From Gnetum montanum (Eukaryota; Streptophyta; Gnetopsida; Gnetales; Gnetaceae): a DNA stretch of 64,000 nt. The position numbers and the translations under genes were made by a program. Shown one piece after another: positions 19,106 through 31,659 of this stretch. Each line of letters begins with the position of its first letter. Within the stretch, counting starts at the first letter, position 1. The stretch spans positions 83,064-147,063 of the forward strand of contig MNCI01006920.1 of the NCBI GenBank assembly GCA_015680685.1. The letters run 5' to 3'. The notes under the pieces were generated by a model that made no database searches, had not been told where the DNA came from, and worked only from the letters and a program-made list of their open reading frames with translations.

Positions 19106-20935
19106 AGTCTTTTCATCTTCTTTGAAGATACTATCCAAGGCATCAAAAGACTAGCCACAACTAAAGTAGATGATGCAACAAGGCTTCATGAAAAAATGCT
19201 AACTTGGGGAGAACCTTTGATATGGAAAATAGTTTGGAAAAATATAAACCATGCTTCCCAAATTGGTTTAGATAAAGAAGGATGCACTAACCGAGATATT
19301 TTTCTTCTCAAAAAAGAAGATAGATCCAATTTAAATAACTATAGGTTCATTTTAATTAGTAATATTTTTACTAAGGTTTTGAGAAATATTCTTGAGATGA
19401 AGATTGAGAAATTTACAAAAGGAAATAATTTGCAAGTAATCTCAAAAGCTAGGTTTATATGTCACTATTCTACTATTGATCATCTCATTACATTGAAATA
19501 TATTATTAATTTTGCAAAAGTTAAAAATAAAAGAAATTTTATTTAATTTGTGGATTTCTCTGAATCATATAATTTAGTTATGCTATAGAGTGATAATAAG
19601 GTTCTCATTTCTTAAGTTAAATAGGTTAGGATTTTTCCCATTTACCAACCCTCCCAAGACCTCGCTTAGTAAGATGAGCATTGTGGCTCTAGATGATGAT
19701 TCTTTAAATGATATAGTTATTTGAAGTAAGCTATGGAAGCAATTATAAGACATAGGTACTTCTCCATCTTTTCTAGATGCTATTCAAAATATTTATCAAG
19801 AGGTATATATATAGATCATAGATCACAACTCCTATAAAATGTTTTATTACATAAGGATGTTATGATGAAACAATACTACCCTCTTCAACCTATTCCTTTT
19901 AGTATTTTTATTGTTGAACTTGAGGAGTATATGTAGAAAATTCTTGATAGATACTTTATTAAAATTAAGGATCATGTTATTAACCTTTTGTTATATGCTA
20001 ATAATGTATCTCTCATCTCCAACTCTACAGAAGACTTGTAATAAATTCTTAATATTTTGGATGATTTTTTCAATGTTTAAAAATAAACGTTAATGTGTAA
20101 AAAACCAAAATTAAGGCATGTGGCACTAGGAATAATATTATAAAGAACCTAGTAGATATAATGCCAACTTATAGATACCTTGGTCTAGATTTTGGTCACA
20201 ATTAGAGTTGGTAGATGTGCATTAAATAGAGGATTGCAAGTGGATTGAAAGCCTTATTTGATTTAGAAAGAAAATATTAGAAGGAAACTATCTTATCCAA
20301 GAAAATCAAAAAATAGTTATTTTGTTTTATTATGCAACCAACTCTTTTGTATGAGTGTGCAGTGTGGGATCCTAAACTTGTTAGCAAATATTGGAAGAAA
20401 ATAGAGGAAGTGTAGAAGAATTTTTTAGTGGAAGAATTTTGGATGAAAAGGTAAGTATAATATGATTTATTACTTCTTGAAGCAAATATGATACCTTTAG
20501 AGATAGAAGATCTTTGTTAATTTGTAGCATATATTCATAGTCTCTCCTATAGCATAACAACTATATTTTTGAAGAAGTCTTAGTTGCTATACAATAGAAA
20601 GTATGGTTCTATGAGGAAATGATTTACTAAAAAAATGAAACATTGAGATTGATATTCTACATTGTGATAAGAGTATCAAAAATAAGATACATTTGCACAT
20701 CTAGAGTAACCTAACAAGAAAGAAATAATTCTACCTAGATAGCATTAGAAGAGGCATCAACAAAAGAACTGTTTATTTATCTACTCATATATCCTATTAC
20801 CTATACTATTAAATCAGTTCAACTAGATTTGTCTCCTATTATTTTGGAATTGAAACAAATGATGAAGACATCATCCATTCCTTGTGTAATTCTCAATGTA
20901 CTTTATGTATGTGTGAGTCTTGTTTGAGTGTTTCT
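19106..20935 (+). pseudogene. RTE-type LINE reverse transcriptase, decayed
   Basis: Translation in shifting frames gives a non-LTR reverse transcriptase in order: GIKRLATTKVDDATRLHEKML; SNLNNYRFILISNIFTKVL with HYSTIDHLITLKYII (19330-19515); FVDFSESYNLVM (19550); LWKQL.DIGTSPSFLDAIQN (19735-19790); LLYANNVSLISNSTEDL (about 19986-20040), where the catalytic YADD is now YANN; YRYLGLDF (20170); and PTLLYECAVWDPKLV (20340). The order and wording fit plant RTE-like LINEs, which copy themselves by target-primed reverse transcription. Many stops are present. A SINE-like repeat (19591-19716) splits the palm, and an LTR separates this part from the 3' end at 21740-22015. The 5' endonuclease is not visible. 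Confidence 0.8.
19591..19716 (+). repeat. SINE-like repeat inserted in the LINE
   Basis: Shares TTACCAACCCTCCCAAGACC, TCGCTTAGTAAGATGAGCAT and TGTGGCTCT with 24278-24440. It lies between the FVDF motif and the next conserved LINE block. TTAGTTATG (about 19574) and TAGTTAT (about 19717) may be remains of a target duplication. Confidence 0.6.
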
Positions 20936-20939
20936 TCTT

Positions 20940-21720
20940 GTGTTAACATTGATGATGATGAATCCATGATGTTTTGGCATGTTTGAGGATGTTTTAAGCT
21001 TATTCTCATGAGTTTAGAGGGTTCTGGGATCAATGGGAACTTATTTGAAGGTATCAAAAGGCTTCAAACGTAAAAAAACATCATTTTTGGCCGTGGCAAG
21101 TGAAACATCTACACCTCCTACAAGATGTCTCATCTACATCTAAGATGTCTCCACTTGAGATAAGATGTCTCCTCAATCTTCAAGATAGCTCTCCTATCTG
21201 CAAGAAGTCTCCTCTATAATTTGTCTATTTTGGCTAGGATGTCTCATCTGTATTTTATCTATTTAGGCTAGGATGTCTCCTCTTCCTTTAAGACGTCTCA
21301 TACAGATTTCAATGGATATCAAATTAAATTGTGAATTGGATAGAAGATGAGAGGTCACATAAAGAAGCTATAAATAGGAGTCCAAGGCCCAAGTTTGGGT
21401 AAGACTAAGTAAAGAGAGATTTGAGAGATCTCTTAAAAGCTTGTGTAAGGAAAATTGAGTGAAAGGCAAGGAAGAGTACTTGAGAGAGGTTGAGAGAATC
21501 TCTTATAAATGTCTTGTCTTGAGCTTTAGCTCCATTGTGAGTAATTGATGATTGAAAGGGGACATGTGTGGTCTCTAAGATCCTTGGGAGAGTTGTGAGT
21601 TGAGATTAGCTCCTTAATCATGGATGTAGTTCTCTACATTTTAAGAGTTTTCTTAATAAAATAGAGATTTTCTTCATTTCATTGTATTGTTCTTATTTTA
21701 TAAGTTGAAATTACATAGGA
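20940..21720 (+). repeat. LTR-like insertion in the LINE
   Basis: Ends are approximate. It has a U3 with repeated AGATGTCTC-type motifs (21120-21300), a TATA box (CTATAAATAGGAG, about 21370) and AATAAAATAG (about 21655). There is no gag downstream: LINE sequence resumes at about 21740. It therefore looks like a solo LTR, related in its U3 motifs to the copia LTRs at 39-46 kb. I could not fix a target duplication. Confidence 0.55.
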
Positions 21721-21739
21721 AGATTATGGAATGGACCCT

Positions 21740-22015
21740 TTTAGATTCTATTGAGGTAGGCTCCACATCAATAGAAAGATGAGTCAAGATTCCAAGAGAA
21801 GGGAGAACCTATCGTTTATGCAATCAAAGACCAATTGAAGATGAGCATCACATATTCTTGGAATGTCTTATTCTTGTGCAAAGCCACCACAAGATGACAA
21901 ATCATAGCTAGTAGTTTAAATGAGCTTTTTGATATAGCTCCAAGGAAACTTGATAACTTTGTTAATGAAGTATTTACTACACATACTATGTATATTTCTT
22001 CTGTTCAATAGATTC
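21740..22015 (+). pseudogene. LINE 3' end with zinc-binding motif
   Basis: The frame reads KIPREGRTYRLCNQ, then RPIEDEHHIFLECLIL. This is the Cys-x2-Cys...His-x4-Cys domain (first Cys changed to Tyr) that ends plant LINE reverse transcriptases. It is the continuation of the LINE at 19106-20935, displaced by the LTR insertion. Confidence 0.7.
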
Positions 22016-22255
22016 TAAGGATCTTCGACATAATAAAAATCATTTCAATTTCACTTTTATTTTCATTAAGATCAATAGCATGTAGAAAATTTTCCTTATT
22101 TATTGAAGTCATTTTTAATTAATTAATTCTTAAGTATGTGTATCTTAGAAATTGTTATAAACCTAAAAGATAAACTTTGGAAATGTAAATACAATGAACT
22201 TTGATGAAATCAATTATCTAATCTATATTAACATCATTCTCAAAAATGGCACCAA
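22016..22255. other. Short AT-rich flank, degraded primer-site region
   Basis: Next to LTR F the minus strand reads TTGGTGCCATTTTTGAGAA, a possible worn primer site. No gag follows, so the element is truncated here. Confidence 0.4.
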
Positions 22256-23102
22256 TGATGAGTGGCAAGAGTTCTCAATGATCAACCATACAAGTCATAA
22301 GTGTATGCACATGACCAAATCATAGTCCACGAATGGGATAATATAAGTTTACTAACGTATTGATGACAAGTCCATGATCATTATCTTTCCAATAGAGTTA
22401 GTGAAGTTCAAAATGTATAGTTTAATTCTAAGTGAGGTATATGCTTAAATGATGTTAAAATGGTCTTAAATTGCTAAGGAAAAACATTATGAAATGAATA
22501 TAGATTCTATCAACTATAAGCAATGGAAAAGTAAAGCTATTCTAGCCAAATAATGATAAGTATCCACTTCTAATTTACTGTACATATCATGCACTAATGT
22601 AATTACCGCTAAGATTACCAAGTAACCTTACTACTAAGAAAATCAAGAAAAGCTAATCCTAGGTTACCAAACAATTACACTTTCTACTAGAAGCCTATTG
22701 TACTTATTCCACTCATACTAATAAAAATGGGAAATGTAAATGACAATAGAAATATAAATTACATAGAAATGTAAATTTATTCTAAGTGAGATGTTGCAAT
22801 AATAAAAAATAATCTTGATCTTTATTTTTGTGCATGAATTAAGTCTAGGAATAATCCACTTAAATGAAGGTGTTGGAAAACTATAGTTTATCATACTGCA
22901 AGCACTTACAACTATCACTACGTTCAACAAAATAAAATGATGGATTTTTGCTAAGTATTAACCAAAGTTAAGGTTTGACATGATGGTGGCCTTGTATTTA
23001 TAGGTATGACCATGAATCACTACCTCATATCTATGACATCAAACATTGAGCTATGATATTTCATATTTGTAATATCATGTCATAGATATGATATGATAAC
23101 CA
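22256..23102 (-). repeat. LTR F of the Athila-like family
   Basis: The inner end is TGATGAGTGG on the plus strand at 22256 (CTCATCA on the minus). A TATA box (CCTATAAATAC, minus, about 23000), an AATAAAG-like signal and the shared GGTAATCYTAGCGGTAATTAC-type block follow the family order. The outer end (about 23102) is set by alignment of the GATATC-rich U3. Either a 5' LTR with a lost body or a worn solo LTR. Confidence 0.75.
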
Positions 23103-23329
23103 TTTATAAGAAAGAAATTCATTACAAAGCTATAATATATTCCTTATTATATTTACTTTTTAAAGTAAATAAGACTTTCATACCACTTGAAACTCTTTAA
23201 GGATACATTGATGACATTTGTAATTACAAGAACATTCTAGACAAAGATATTTGTAAAAGGAAATTATATCCACATGTTCATGTCTTATAGTAAAAGTGTA
23301 CACCCTATTATGTGATCCACAAATCATGG

Positions 23330-23775
23330 TTTTAATTTTTTGGATATTAACTTTTATTCCTAAATGTTAACAAAAGTCATCAAGAGTATTAAGCATTTTT
23401 TTTTAGTTTTTTCATTCAATTTGAAATTAAATCAATACCTTCAACATAGAGGAAGAGTCTTATAAGAGTACTTCCAATTGTAATTATATGGAGTTACTAT
23501 TTTTTGAATCCACTTTTCAAGCTCATTAATAAAAATTCTAAATGAAGTAGAATAAAGAGGACATCCTTGTTTAGCACTAAAATAATTATGAGATAAAATT
23601 CTTTCTTGTCCATTTGTAAACTAAATGCATACCTCTTTGTAAATTTTTTAGATAGTAGATAATAGTGTATTGGTAACTTTAAAATTTAAAAGTACCTCCA
23701 TAATTTACTTTAAATGATAAAATCATAAGCCTTAGAAAAAATCTATAAAGTGAATAAAATTTTTCTTATGTGATC
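23330..23775 (-). pseudogene. Second LINE reverse-transcriptase fragment, minus strand
   Basis: Minus-strand frames give FKVTNTLLSTI.KIYKEV, SAKQGCPLYSTSFRIFINEL, LYVEGIDLISN-like (the YADD region) and LGIKVNIQKIKTM. These are the palm motifs of the same RTE-type LINE class as 19106-20935, on the opposite strand. Stops and indels throughout. The flanks are AT-rich with nothing else recognisable. Confidence 0.72.
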
Positions 23776-23864
23776 ATTTTGCTTTAGCAATAAGATATTT
23801 TAAAGTAATGAGATGATTTTTTGGGGATGGAAAGTTGGAAATCCTAAATAATTATAATATAGAT

Positions 23865-23965
23865 ATACCCTAAGATATATAACTCAATATTTCCCACTAG
23901 AATCAAACCCATGACTTGGAGCTTTCAAAATAAGAGTCTTACAACTAGGATTATACCTCATTGTT
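23865..23965 (-). repeat. Possible tRNA-derived SINE head
   Basis: On the minus strand a box-A-like CCTAGTTGTAAGACTC is followed about 30 bases later by a box-B-like GGGTTTGATTCT. This spacing is that of RNA polymerase III promoters in SINEs. A single copy with no visible tail, so tentative. Confidence 0.3.
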
Positions 23966-24277
23966 GATGAGATGATTTATGGTAGAATGTTGTTGCATAA
24001 ATAATGCCTTTGAAATTATATGTATTTTATTTTCTTTAGCTTATCTTCCAAGCATAGATTCTAAACTAGTGCTAGGAAGCTAGGAAAAAATATCATTGAT
24101 TACAATTAGTTTTTAATTATTTATATCTTTTTTTTTCTTTTTAAAAGAGCATTGGTTTGATTTTACTTGGTAGCATTGAGTCATAAACTTCTATAAATCT
24201 TGGAGTGTGCCTATGTTTTAATTATTTCAGGTTCCAAAACCCCCTCTTTTTTAAAGAGAATAACTACTTTATATATA

Positions 24278-24440
24278 GGGACCACCACATTAAGTGATGG
24301 TAAGATGCTTATTTTTTTAAGTCATAAGACCTAGGTTCAAGCTTGGATGCAACCACACAAAGGTTAAGATTTTGCTCATCCACTAACCCTCTTAGGACCT
24401 CGCTTTGGCAGGATGAGCATTGAGCCTCTGGGTAATGATA
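24278..24440 (+). repeat. SINE-like repeat, best copy
   Basis: A box-A-like TGATGGTAAGATGC and a box-B-like AGGTTCAAGCTTGG lie about 35 bases apart, followed by the body shared with copies at 19591 and 17195 (ACTAACCCTCTTAGGACCTC and GATGAGCATTGAGCCTCTGG). It ends right before the LTR of copy B. Confidence 0.55.
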
Positions 24441-24449
24441 TTTGTTTTA

Positions 24450-25271
24450 TGATTGCTAATGAAGTATCATCAGTTAGCTGCATCAATGGGCATGCATCGA
24501 TGTAATGTCATATCATGTCTATATAAATGCATGTACCCACTACATTTATAACATGTTATGTCATTAGTGTACCCAAACTCTTGCAATTTTCTTTCTTCAG
24601 AGTTAGAATATTTTTTGAGTACTCATGGTATGAACTTAAGCAATTGTATGGATCTTTATTTGAGCATCTTATATCTAAAAACATTAATGTAACTGGCAAT
24701 AAAGACAAGATTCTTGACACTCATTACAACACTTGGAATGGATTAATATTACTTACTTTCATTTTTTTATTAATGAAATTTTCATTATTTCCTTAATTAA
24801 TTAATACTTGTAATAATGAATACATAAGTACGATCACTTAGAGCATACCATTTAATGCTTGGTAATCCCAATAGTGGTCATTTGGTACACCTAGTAACAT
24901 TCACTTAGTAGCCAAGTAGCATTGAAATGAGTTTAGGATGTGTATTGCAACTGGGCCCAAATACTTATGTTAGGCTAGTTAGTATTAGAATCATTAGATA
25001 GCTAGATTAGTTAATTATCAACCATTTACCTTTTCATAAATGCTTAGGATAAAAATATAAATATAAATAAATATCATATGCCTTAGTTCACACTTAACCA
25101 TACATAAGAGTGTACAAAAGTGAGAGCTAAGAAGATAACGATCACATTTTCCTAAGTCACCATCGTTGTCTATAGGCACACTTAGGAGCTAAGTCCATAG
25201 TATTCAATCAAATTGCTAGTGCATGCTTGTGATTCATATGGTTGAACGTAGGAACTACTCACTATTTATCA
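24450..25271 (+). repeat. 5' LTR of gypsy copy B
   Basis: Starts TGATTGCTAATGAAG at 24450 by alignment with LTR E and ends ...TTTATCA at 25271 before a worn primer site (TTAGTGCTATTGATAAGAA). It holds a TATA box (CTATATAAATG, about 24519), AATAAAG (about 24699) and the shared CTTGGTAATCCCAATAGTGG block. About 822 bp. No matching 3' LTR was found. Confidence 0.75.
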
Positions 25272-25416
25272 TTAGTGCTATTGATAAGAACTTAGTTTAG
25301 GTGAGTGTTCTAAGTAGAAAAGATAGTGATATAATACAAAGATGTTGTAAAGATCATTTAGATATAAATCATTAAGGAAATAAGAGTAAGCATACTATTA
25401 TTTAGTAAACGCTAAC

Positions 25417-28400
25417 ATGGCTTCTTCTCCCAGGGAAGAATGTCCATCATTCATAGGAAAAACCAATCAAAGATAAGAGGTCCAGAAAACATTCCAATAA
25501 CTTTGTATTATTTACACTCATTTAGATCCTTACACTTCAAATTTCACCTTCATCATACATCAAGACAAGCAACTATGATGGAGGGATATGGAAGACAACA
25601 TTGTGTTTCCTCCTAGTCAATCTATTCCTGCAATGTTGATGGACAATCTGATCAAATTAGGAATCTTTGGACTTAACACAAAGTATGAGGTCCAAGACCA
25701 TATCTATCAACATTATCATGCCACCAATGCTTAATAAAAGAAGGATCTTTAGATGAAAGCATGATATAAGGCTTTAAAAGGCAAGAGGGTGCCAACCTAC
25801 TTATTCTTGTAGTAGCATAAAGAAGGTGAGGACTTCTTTTCAGGCCAATCCCAATACATAGACTCTCCTCCTTTCTCTGATTAAGAGACCTTTTACCCAA
25901 AGGTTACAATTAACTATGGACAACCTAGGTAAGGAAAAGAATGGTTATGAAGAGCAAGGGACCTCAAAAGATAACAACCACATCCATTCATCCAGAGGCA
26001 AGGTTAATGACAAGCATAGAGAGAAAGAGAAATGGAATGAATGGGGTAGGGATTGAAGAAGGGAGTCTAGCAGATATTGTTCTATTGCTAATTCTCCTTA
26101 TTCCTCATCCTCATCATCATCCTCATTGTCTCCCTTCTCCAAATTTAACAAGAGGAGTAGACACTAGGATAGAAGAAAGAGTAGCTGAGATTGTGATAGA
26201 GATGAATGGTAGGATAGGAATGATCACAAATCCCATGGGATGATTGAGAATAGAGGCAAGGATAGTAATAAAGGGATGACCATCATCTAGAAAGAAGACA
26301 TAGCAAGAGTCATCATAGGCATCATGGTTATGATAGGGGCCACCGAAATTATTATGGCTATGATGAGCTTTTGCTGGCTACCAAAAATATGTTAAATATT
26401 TCAAAGGTAGTTAGAATCCCAACTAGGAAATTAAAAGATAGTTGTAAGAGGCTAGATATGAACAATATTCCCATATTTGAGGGGGATATAACTTAGATTC
26501 ACATAACCATCTGCAAGCCTTTCATGATGCTTGTGCCTTGTAGAACATTGAAAAAAAATGAAAAATAAAATAAAATTATTACTTAGGACACTCATTAAGG
26601 AAGATGAAATATAGTACTAGTCCTTAGAACTAGAATCTATTTGCTGATAGAGTAGGATGCTAGAGCTGTTCAATCATAAGTATCAAACCTACTCCAAAGT
26701 GTTCAACTTGTGGAGACAAATTCAAGGATGGAAATAAGGCAATCATGAGTTCTTGGATGTAGCCTTGGGAAGGTACTATTCTCTTTTTCATCAATGCTTA
26801 GGCCATAGATACTCCAGAAGGGACCAACTATGCCATATCATAGATGGGCTTAGGAATGAAACAAGAAAAAATCTTAGGATCTATGCCCAAGGAAAACTTT
26901 CTAAGCTAAGGATCCATTGGATCCAAAGGTTAATTGATTAAGTGGCCAAAGAAGAAGGTGAGCTTAATAAATGTGAAAGTACAGAAGATTATAATGAGAT
27001 ATCCTTCATTAGCAAAAGGGAGGTGTGTTTCTATGCTAATGAGGAGGAGTCATCACTTGATGAAGTCGTGTAGAGAAAAACCTTGCCAATCCAAAAATCC
27101 ATTATTGAAATATTTGATAAGGTAGCTAAGATATGCAAAGTTCAAAATAGCTCTAAATATTACATAGGAATGAAGAGACCAAGGGGTTAGTGGTCAATAA
27201 AGAAGGAACAAGAAGGATGTAGAATATAGATATCACAAAAATAAGGTAAAGTTGTAGTAGTAGAGAATGTTGCAGATTCTAAAATAGGTGATGATGGGTA
27301 TGACATTTTCCAATATGAACATCCTAAGGGATGTTGTCCAATGCTATCACACCTACAAGAATCTAGGGTATATGATTTAAATGATGGATTGGAAAAATGG
27401 CAAGCACTTAGGAAATTTTCTTATCCACAAGAAAACTACATGTAGTGGTTCCACCAACAAACATATTATTCTAGTGGAGCATCTCCTCAACCTCAAGAGT
27501 AGTATCAGTAGTGGAAAAACCCATAGTCATGGGGGATGCCACCACCATAGCAATAATATCCTTATCAATAATATGATCCCTCTAGCTACTATGTCCAATA
27601 GCCTATATTTCCACATGACTCCTCTAGTAACACTTCCTTCCTATATTACTAGTATCCTTGATAATTCTATAAAGCACCTTCTTCAAGGGGGAAGTCTCTT
27701 GTTTCCTTCTATCCACACCCCCCAACACTCATCAAATCCTACACCACAACCAACAAGACCTTTGCCACATACTCCATCTATGTAGGGTGAAATTTCCATG
27801 CAATCACAATAAAGAAACTCCATGAGGGTAGTGAATCTATAGCTAGATATCCATCTAAGTGATCCTAAGCCCAAGCCTCATAAGAGGTCATTCCTTAGAA
27901 CTAGCAACTCCACGAAGCCCTCACAAAAACCTACGGCTACCAACCCTACTGATTCTACCTCTAAAATTCCTATAAGTCACCTTCAAACCAAAAAATATCC
28001 CCAGATTCATACTATCATATTAACCCATGTGCTCACAAATTGGATTCAGGTTGGCCACCTTCCTAGGAAAAGATCTGATCCTAAGAGTCTCCTTATCTAA
28101 TTACAGATCATAGGAAATAAACCATGCAAGGCTCATCTGGATGCAGGTTCTAGATTCAACTTAATTTTCCAAGAAATATATAAGGCTTGGAACCTTCCTC
28201 ATTTGAAAAAGAGCAACATCAAATTGGAGCTAGTAGATCAATCCATCATTGTTGAATTGGGGCTAGTGGAGGACACTATGAGAACCATTTATGGATGGTC
28301 CTATCTTGCTAATTTTTTGATAATTCATGTGGAGAATTGCAAGGTGGACTTTCCTATGATTTGGAAAAGGACATGGCTAAGTACAATTGATGCTAGAATG

Positions 28401-28520
28401 GGGATTCAAGACCTTTCCTTGGAAATTTCCAAGAAAAATGAATTTGGAAAAGTGGAGAAGAAGAGAGTTCCATGCATCACATATAGTGATACATGGTGCC
28501 ATTGTGTGCAAAAATTCTAG
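25417..28520 (+). pseudogene. Copy B gag-protease, broken
   Basis: ATG at 25417 (MASSPREECPSFIGK). The N-terminal module follows (YTHLDPYTSNFTFIIHQDKQ), then a Ser-rich/Arg-rich tract (26090-26280), gag core (about 26460-26960, HNHLQAFHDACALQNIE and the IDGLRNETRKNLRIYAQGKL block), a decayed zinc knuckle (YDIFQYEHPKGC, about 27300), a Pro/Thr-rich linker and the protease (about 28090-28480). The protease active-site triplet is DAG (28140-28148), and a LVDQSIIVELGLVED block follows. Stops occur in every section. The layout equals that of copies A, C and D, so gag-protease is the conserved core of the family. Confidence 0.82.
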
Positions 28521-28779
28521 ATCATTAAAGACACATCACTTCAAGCATGCAATCAGTGTGCAAAAATAGTAGTGATTCAAGGGTGCATGTATGCAGCAAC
28601 CATGAAACAAGCAGGTGTCCCATGGCTAATAATAGATGATGAAACTAAGTCAACAATGGGCATGGAGCCAACTAAGAGCCTTACCAATACTTACATTGAA
28701 AGCATGGACAAAATGGAATAACTCCATCACCAACTCTCTAATTCACAAATTGAAATGGATTGGGGAGAGTTAGGGATCC

Positions 28780-31650
28780 TTGATAACTTCAAGCAAAAAT
28801 CCCTTGAATTAAAGGCTCTACTGGTAGGCATGGAATATGCATTTCTCAATAATGGAAAGTTGGTGATCATCAATATCATACTTTCCCCTGAATGGAAATA
28901 TAAATTATTGATAATGGTAAACAAATGATCAACAATATTTGCTTACTTATATCATGAGCTTACAAGAATAGGTCCTTGAATATGCTAGCACTGTATCTAC
29001 ATAGACTCCTTCATAAAGCCAAAGAGGCAACCACAACACCAATTGAACCCCAAGCTCAAATAGATTATCAAGGAGGATATTAAATAACTTCTAAAAGCTA
29101 GGTTCATCTACTTGATTACAAGTAGAAAATGGGTTAGCCCACTCATTATCATTCTAAAGAAAGAAGAAAAATGAAGAGTTTGTATAAACTTTTGGCTATT
29201 GAACATGGTGAAATATAAGGACCATTTTTCATTACCATTTGTGTACCAGGTGTTGGACACCATAGTAGGGCATTGCTATTATAGCTTTCTAGATGGTTAT
29301 AATGGAAATAACCAAATCCAAATAGCATTAGAGGACTAGGGCAAGACTATATTCACAAGTCCTTTGGGGACTTTTGCATATAGAAAGATGTCCTTTGGCC
29401 TATGTAATGTCCTTGCTATATTCCAATGATTAGACCTTAGAATCTTTCAATAATAAATTGGTAGTGGGGTAGAATTATTCATGGATGACTTCTCTACCTA
29501 TTGAGCTACCTTTGAGCAGGCATTGGACCACCTTGAACAAGTTCTTTAAAGATGTGTGGAGACTAACTTGAGGTTCAACTGGGAAAAGAGCCACTTGATG
29601 GTCCAAGAGGGCATTGTCTTGGGGAATATAATTTCCAATAAAGGGATTGAGACAAGCATAGAAAATGTATGAGTTATCTAAGGAATAACTAGACAACCAA
29701 AAGCGATGAAAGATGTAAGTTCATTCCTTGGCTACATAGATTATTACATGTGTTTCATCAAGAACTTCTTAAAAATCCCTAAACCATTGGTGGAACTCAC
29801 AAAGAAAGATGTACCATTCACCTAGACTAGGGAATGCAATAGCACATTCCAACAGTTAAAATAGAAACTCATTGAAGCTGTAATTCTATGGGTACCTGAT
29901 TGGTCCATGTCATTCCACTTCATAACCTATGCATTTAAGTATGATTTGGGGGTCATGCTTACACAATTAGATGATCAAAAACATCCTTACTACATCCATT
30001 ATGCAAGAAGAAGCATTGTGGATGCACAATTAAACTAAATCACCATTGAAAATGAGATCATGGCAATGGTGTATGCTTTAGAAAAATTCAAGTATTATGT
30101 GCTTGGATACCAAGTTTTTGTGCACACTGACTACACTACTATAAACTTCCGTATGAATAAACTAATAGTGATTCCCTATGTTATACAGTGGTTGGTGATT
30201 CTTTAGGAGTTTGATCTTATGATGATAGATAGAAAGGGAACCGAGAATGTGGTTGTTGAGCACTTATCTCAATTAAGATGGGATAACAAAGAGGATGAAG
30301 GATCATTATCTGATCCATTTCTAAATAAAATCCTCTTTGCTGATGTTGTTAAAGTTGGAAATCCCAAAGTTCTCAACAAGTATGATCGCATCCTCTCCTA
30401 CCTACTCACTCAGGAAATGCCACATGAATGGAAAAGCGAGAAGAAATAGTTTTTTTCTGCCAAGGCAAACATTACATGGAAATCAAAGGCAACCTATACA
30501 ATAGTTGTGCTAATGGCTTAGTATGATGGTACCTACTTGATGTAGATCAAGTTTGAGTCCTCTAGGATGCTCATGAAGGCCCTTGTGGCGGCCATTATGC
30601 TAGGAGGAGAATAGCCATTAAGATCCTCATGCTAGGGTACTACTAGTCAATGATCTTTAAGGATGCCCATCACTTCTTCTATTTGTGTGATAGATGCCAA
30701 AGAGATGGAGGGATGACTACATGAATGGAAGGGCTCCAATAGTGGATTCAACCATTGAATCCTTTCAACCATTAGTGTATTAACTTTATGGGGCTCATTA
30801 ATCCTATATCTAATGGAAAGGTATATATAATCATTGTTTTTGACTACTATATGAAGTGGGATAAAGTTGCTACCATCACCAACTATTCATCCTCTATGGT
30901 AGCATAGTTTGTAAAACAAAATATGGTAAATAGGTTTGTTGTGCCAAGGGCACAAATTTTTAATAATGGAACACACTTTACAGGTGTTAGGTTTTGAAAA
31001 CTTATGCAATGCTTAGGGGTTAAACATAAACTCACAACTCCATAATACTCCCAAGCCAACATTCAAGCTAAGGTTACTAATGGGGAAATAACAAAGATAC
31101 TAACATGCATAGTTAGTAAATATAGGAAGGACAAGAGCACCAAACTTAATGATGCTCTTTGGGCTTGCTGATCAACATGGAAACTTCCTATTAGTTATTC
31201 CCCTATGAGTTAGTGTGCAGAAAACTTGCAACTCTTCCTATCCAAGAAGAGCTTCATACACTTTCAATGGCCAATGGCCTTGACCTTGATTTAAGTTTGG
31301 CCCAAGGAGAAAGATTAATAATCCTAAACATGCTAGATAAAAATTGATTAGTAACCCTGTCCTTGAATGAAATGCACAAGGCACAATAAACAATGACATG
31401 GACTTAAAATAAGGAAAGTTAAATTTCAACTAGAAGATAAGGTTCTATATTGGAACCTCATGCACATACCTCAATGTAAGAAATTCCAAATTCTATGGAA
31501 AGGACCTTATATTATTCATGCAACCTTTCCTTCAAGGGCCATGTTAATTTACCACCCTACCAACCTTGAAAAATGATTTTTGGTCAACACATAATAAGTT
31601 AAATCATTCCTAGAATCAATAATAACCAATGGAAACAACACCTTAATTGA
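28780..31650 (+). pseudogene. Copy B reverse transcriptase, RNase H, integrase
   Basis: Translation with stops gives reverse transcriptase motifs (RKWVSPLIIILKKEE, FLDGYNGNNQIQIALED, TSPLGTFAYRKMSFGLCN, and the catalytic box FMDDF at 29478-29492), RNase H (TIENEIMAMVYALEKFKYY, then VFVHTDYTTI), the linker DRKGTENVVVEHLSQL, and integrase (CINFMGLINPISNGK, VFDYYMKW, FNNGTHF, SQANIQAKVTNGE). In the integrase the second catalytic Asp is Asn (30962-30964) and the Glu is Lys (31070-31072), so it is dead. Order RT-RNaseH-INT places it in Ty3/gypsy. The FMDDF box and protease style agree with the Athila/Tat branch. No env-like frame follows. Confidence 0.85.
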
Positions 31651-31659
31651 TGACCAAGC

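Noticed and set aside
24278-24440. A functional tRNA gene
   Set aside because: Only box-like promoter motifs; no cloverleaf with paired acceptor stem could be drawn.
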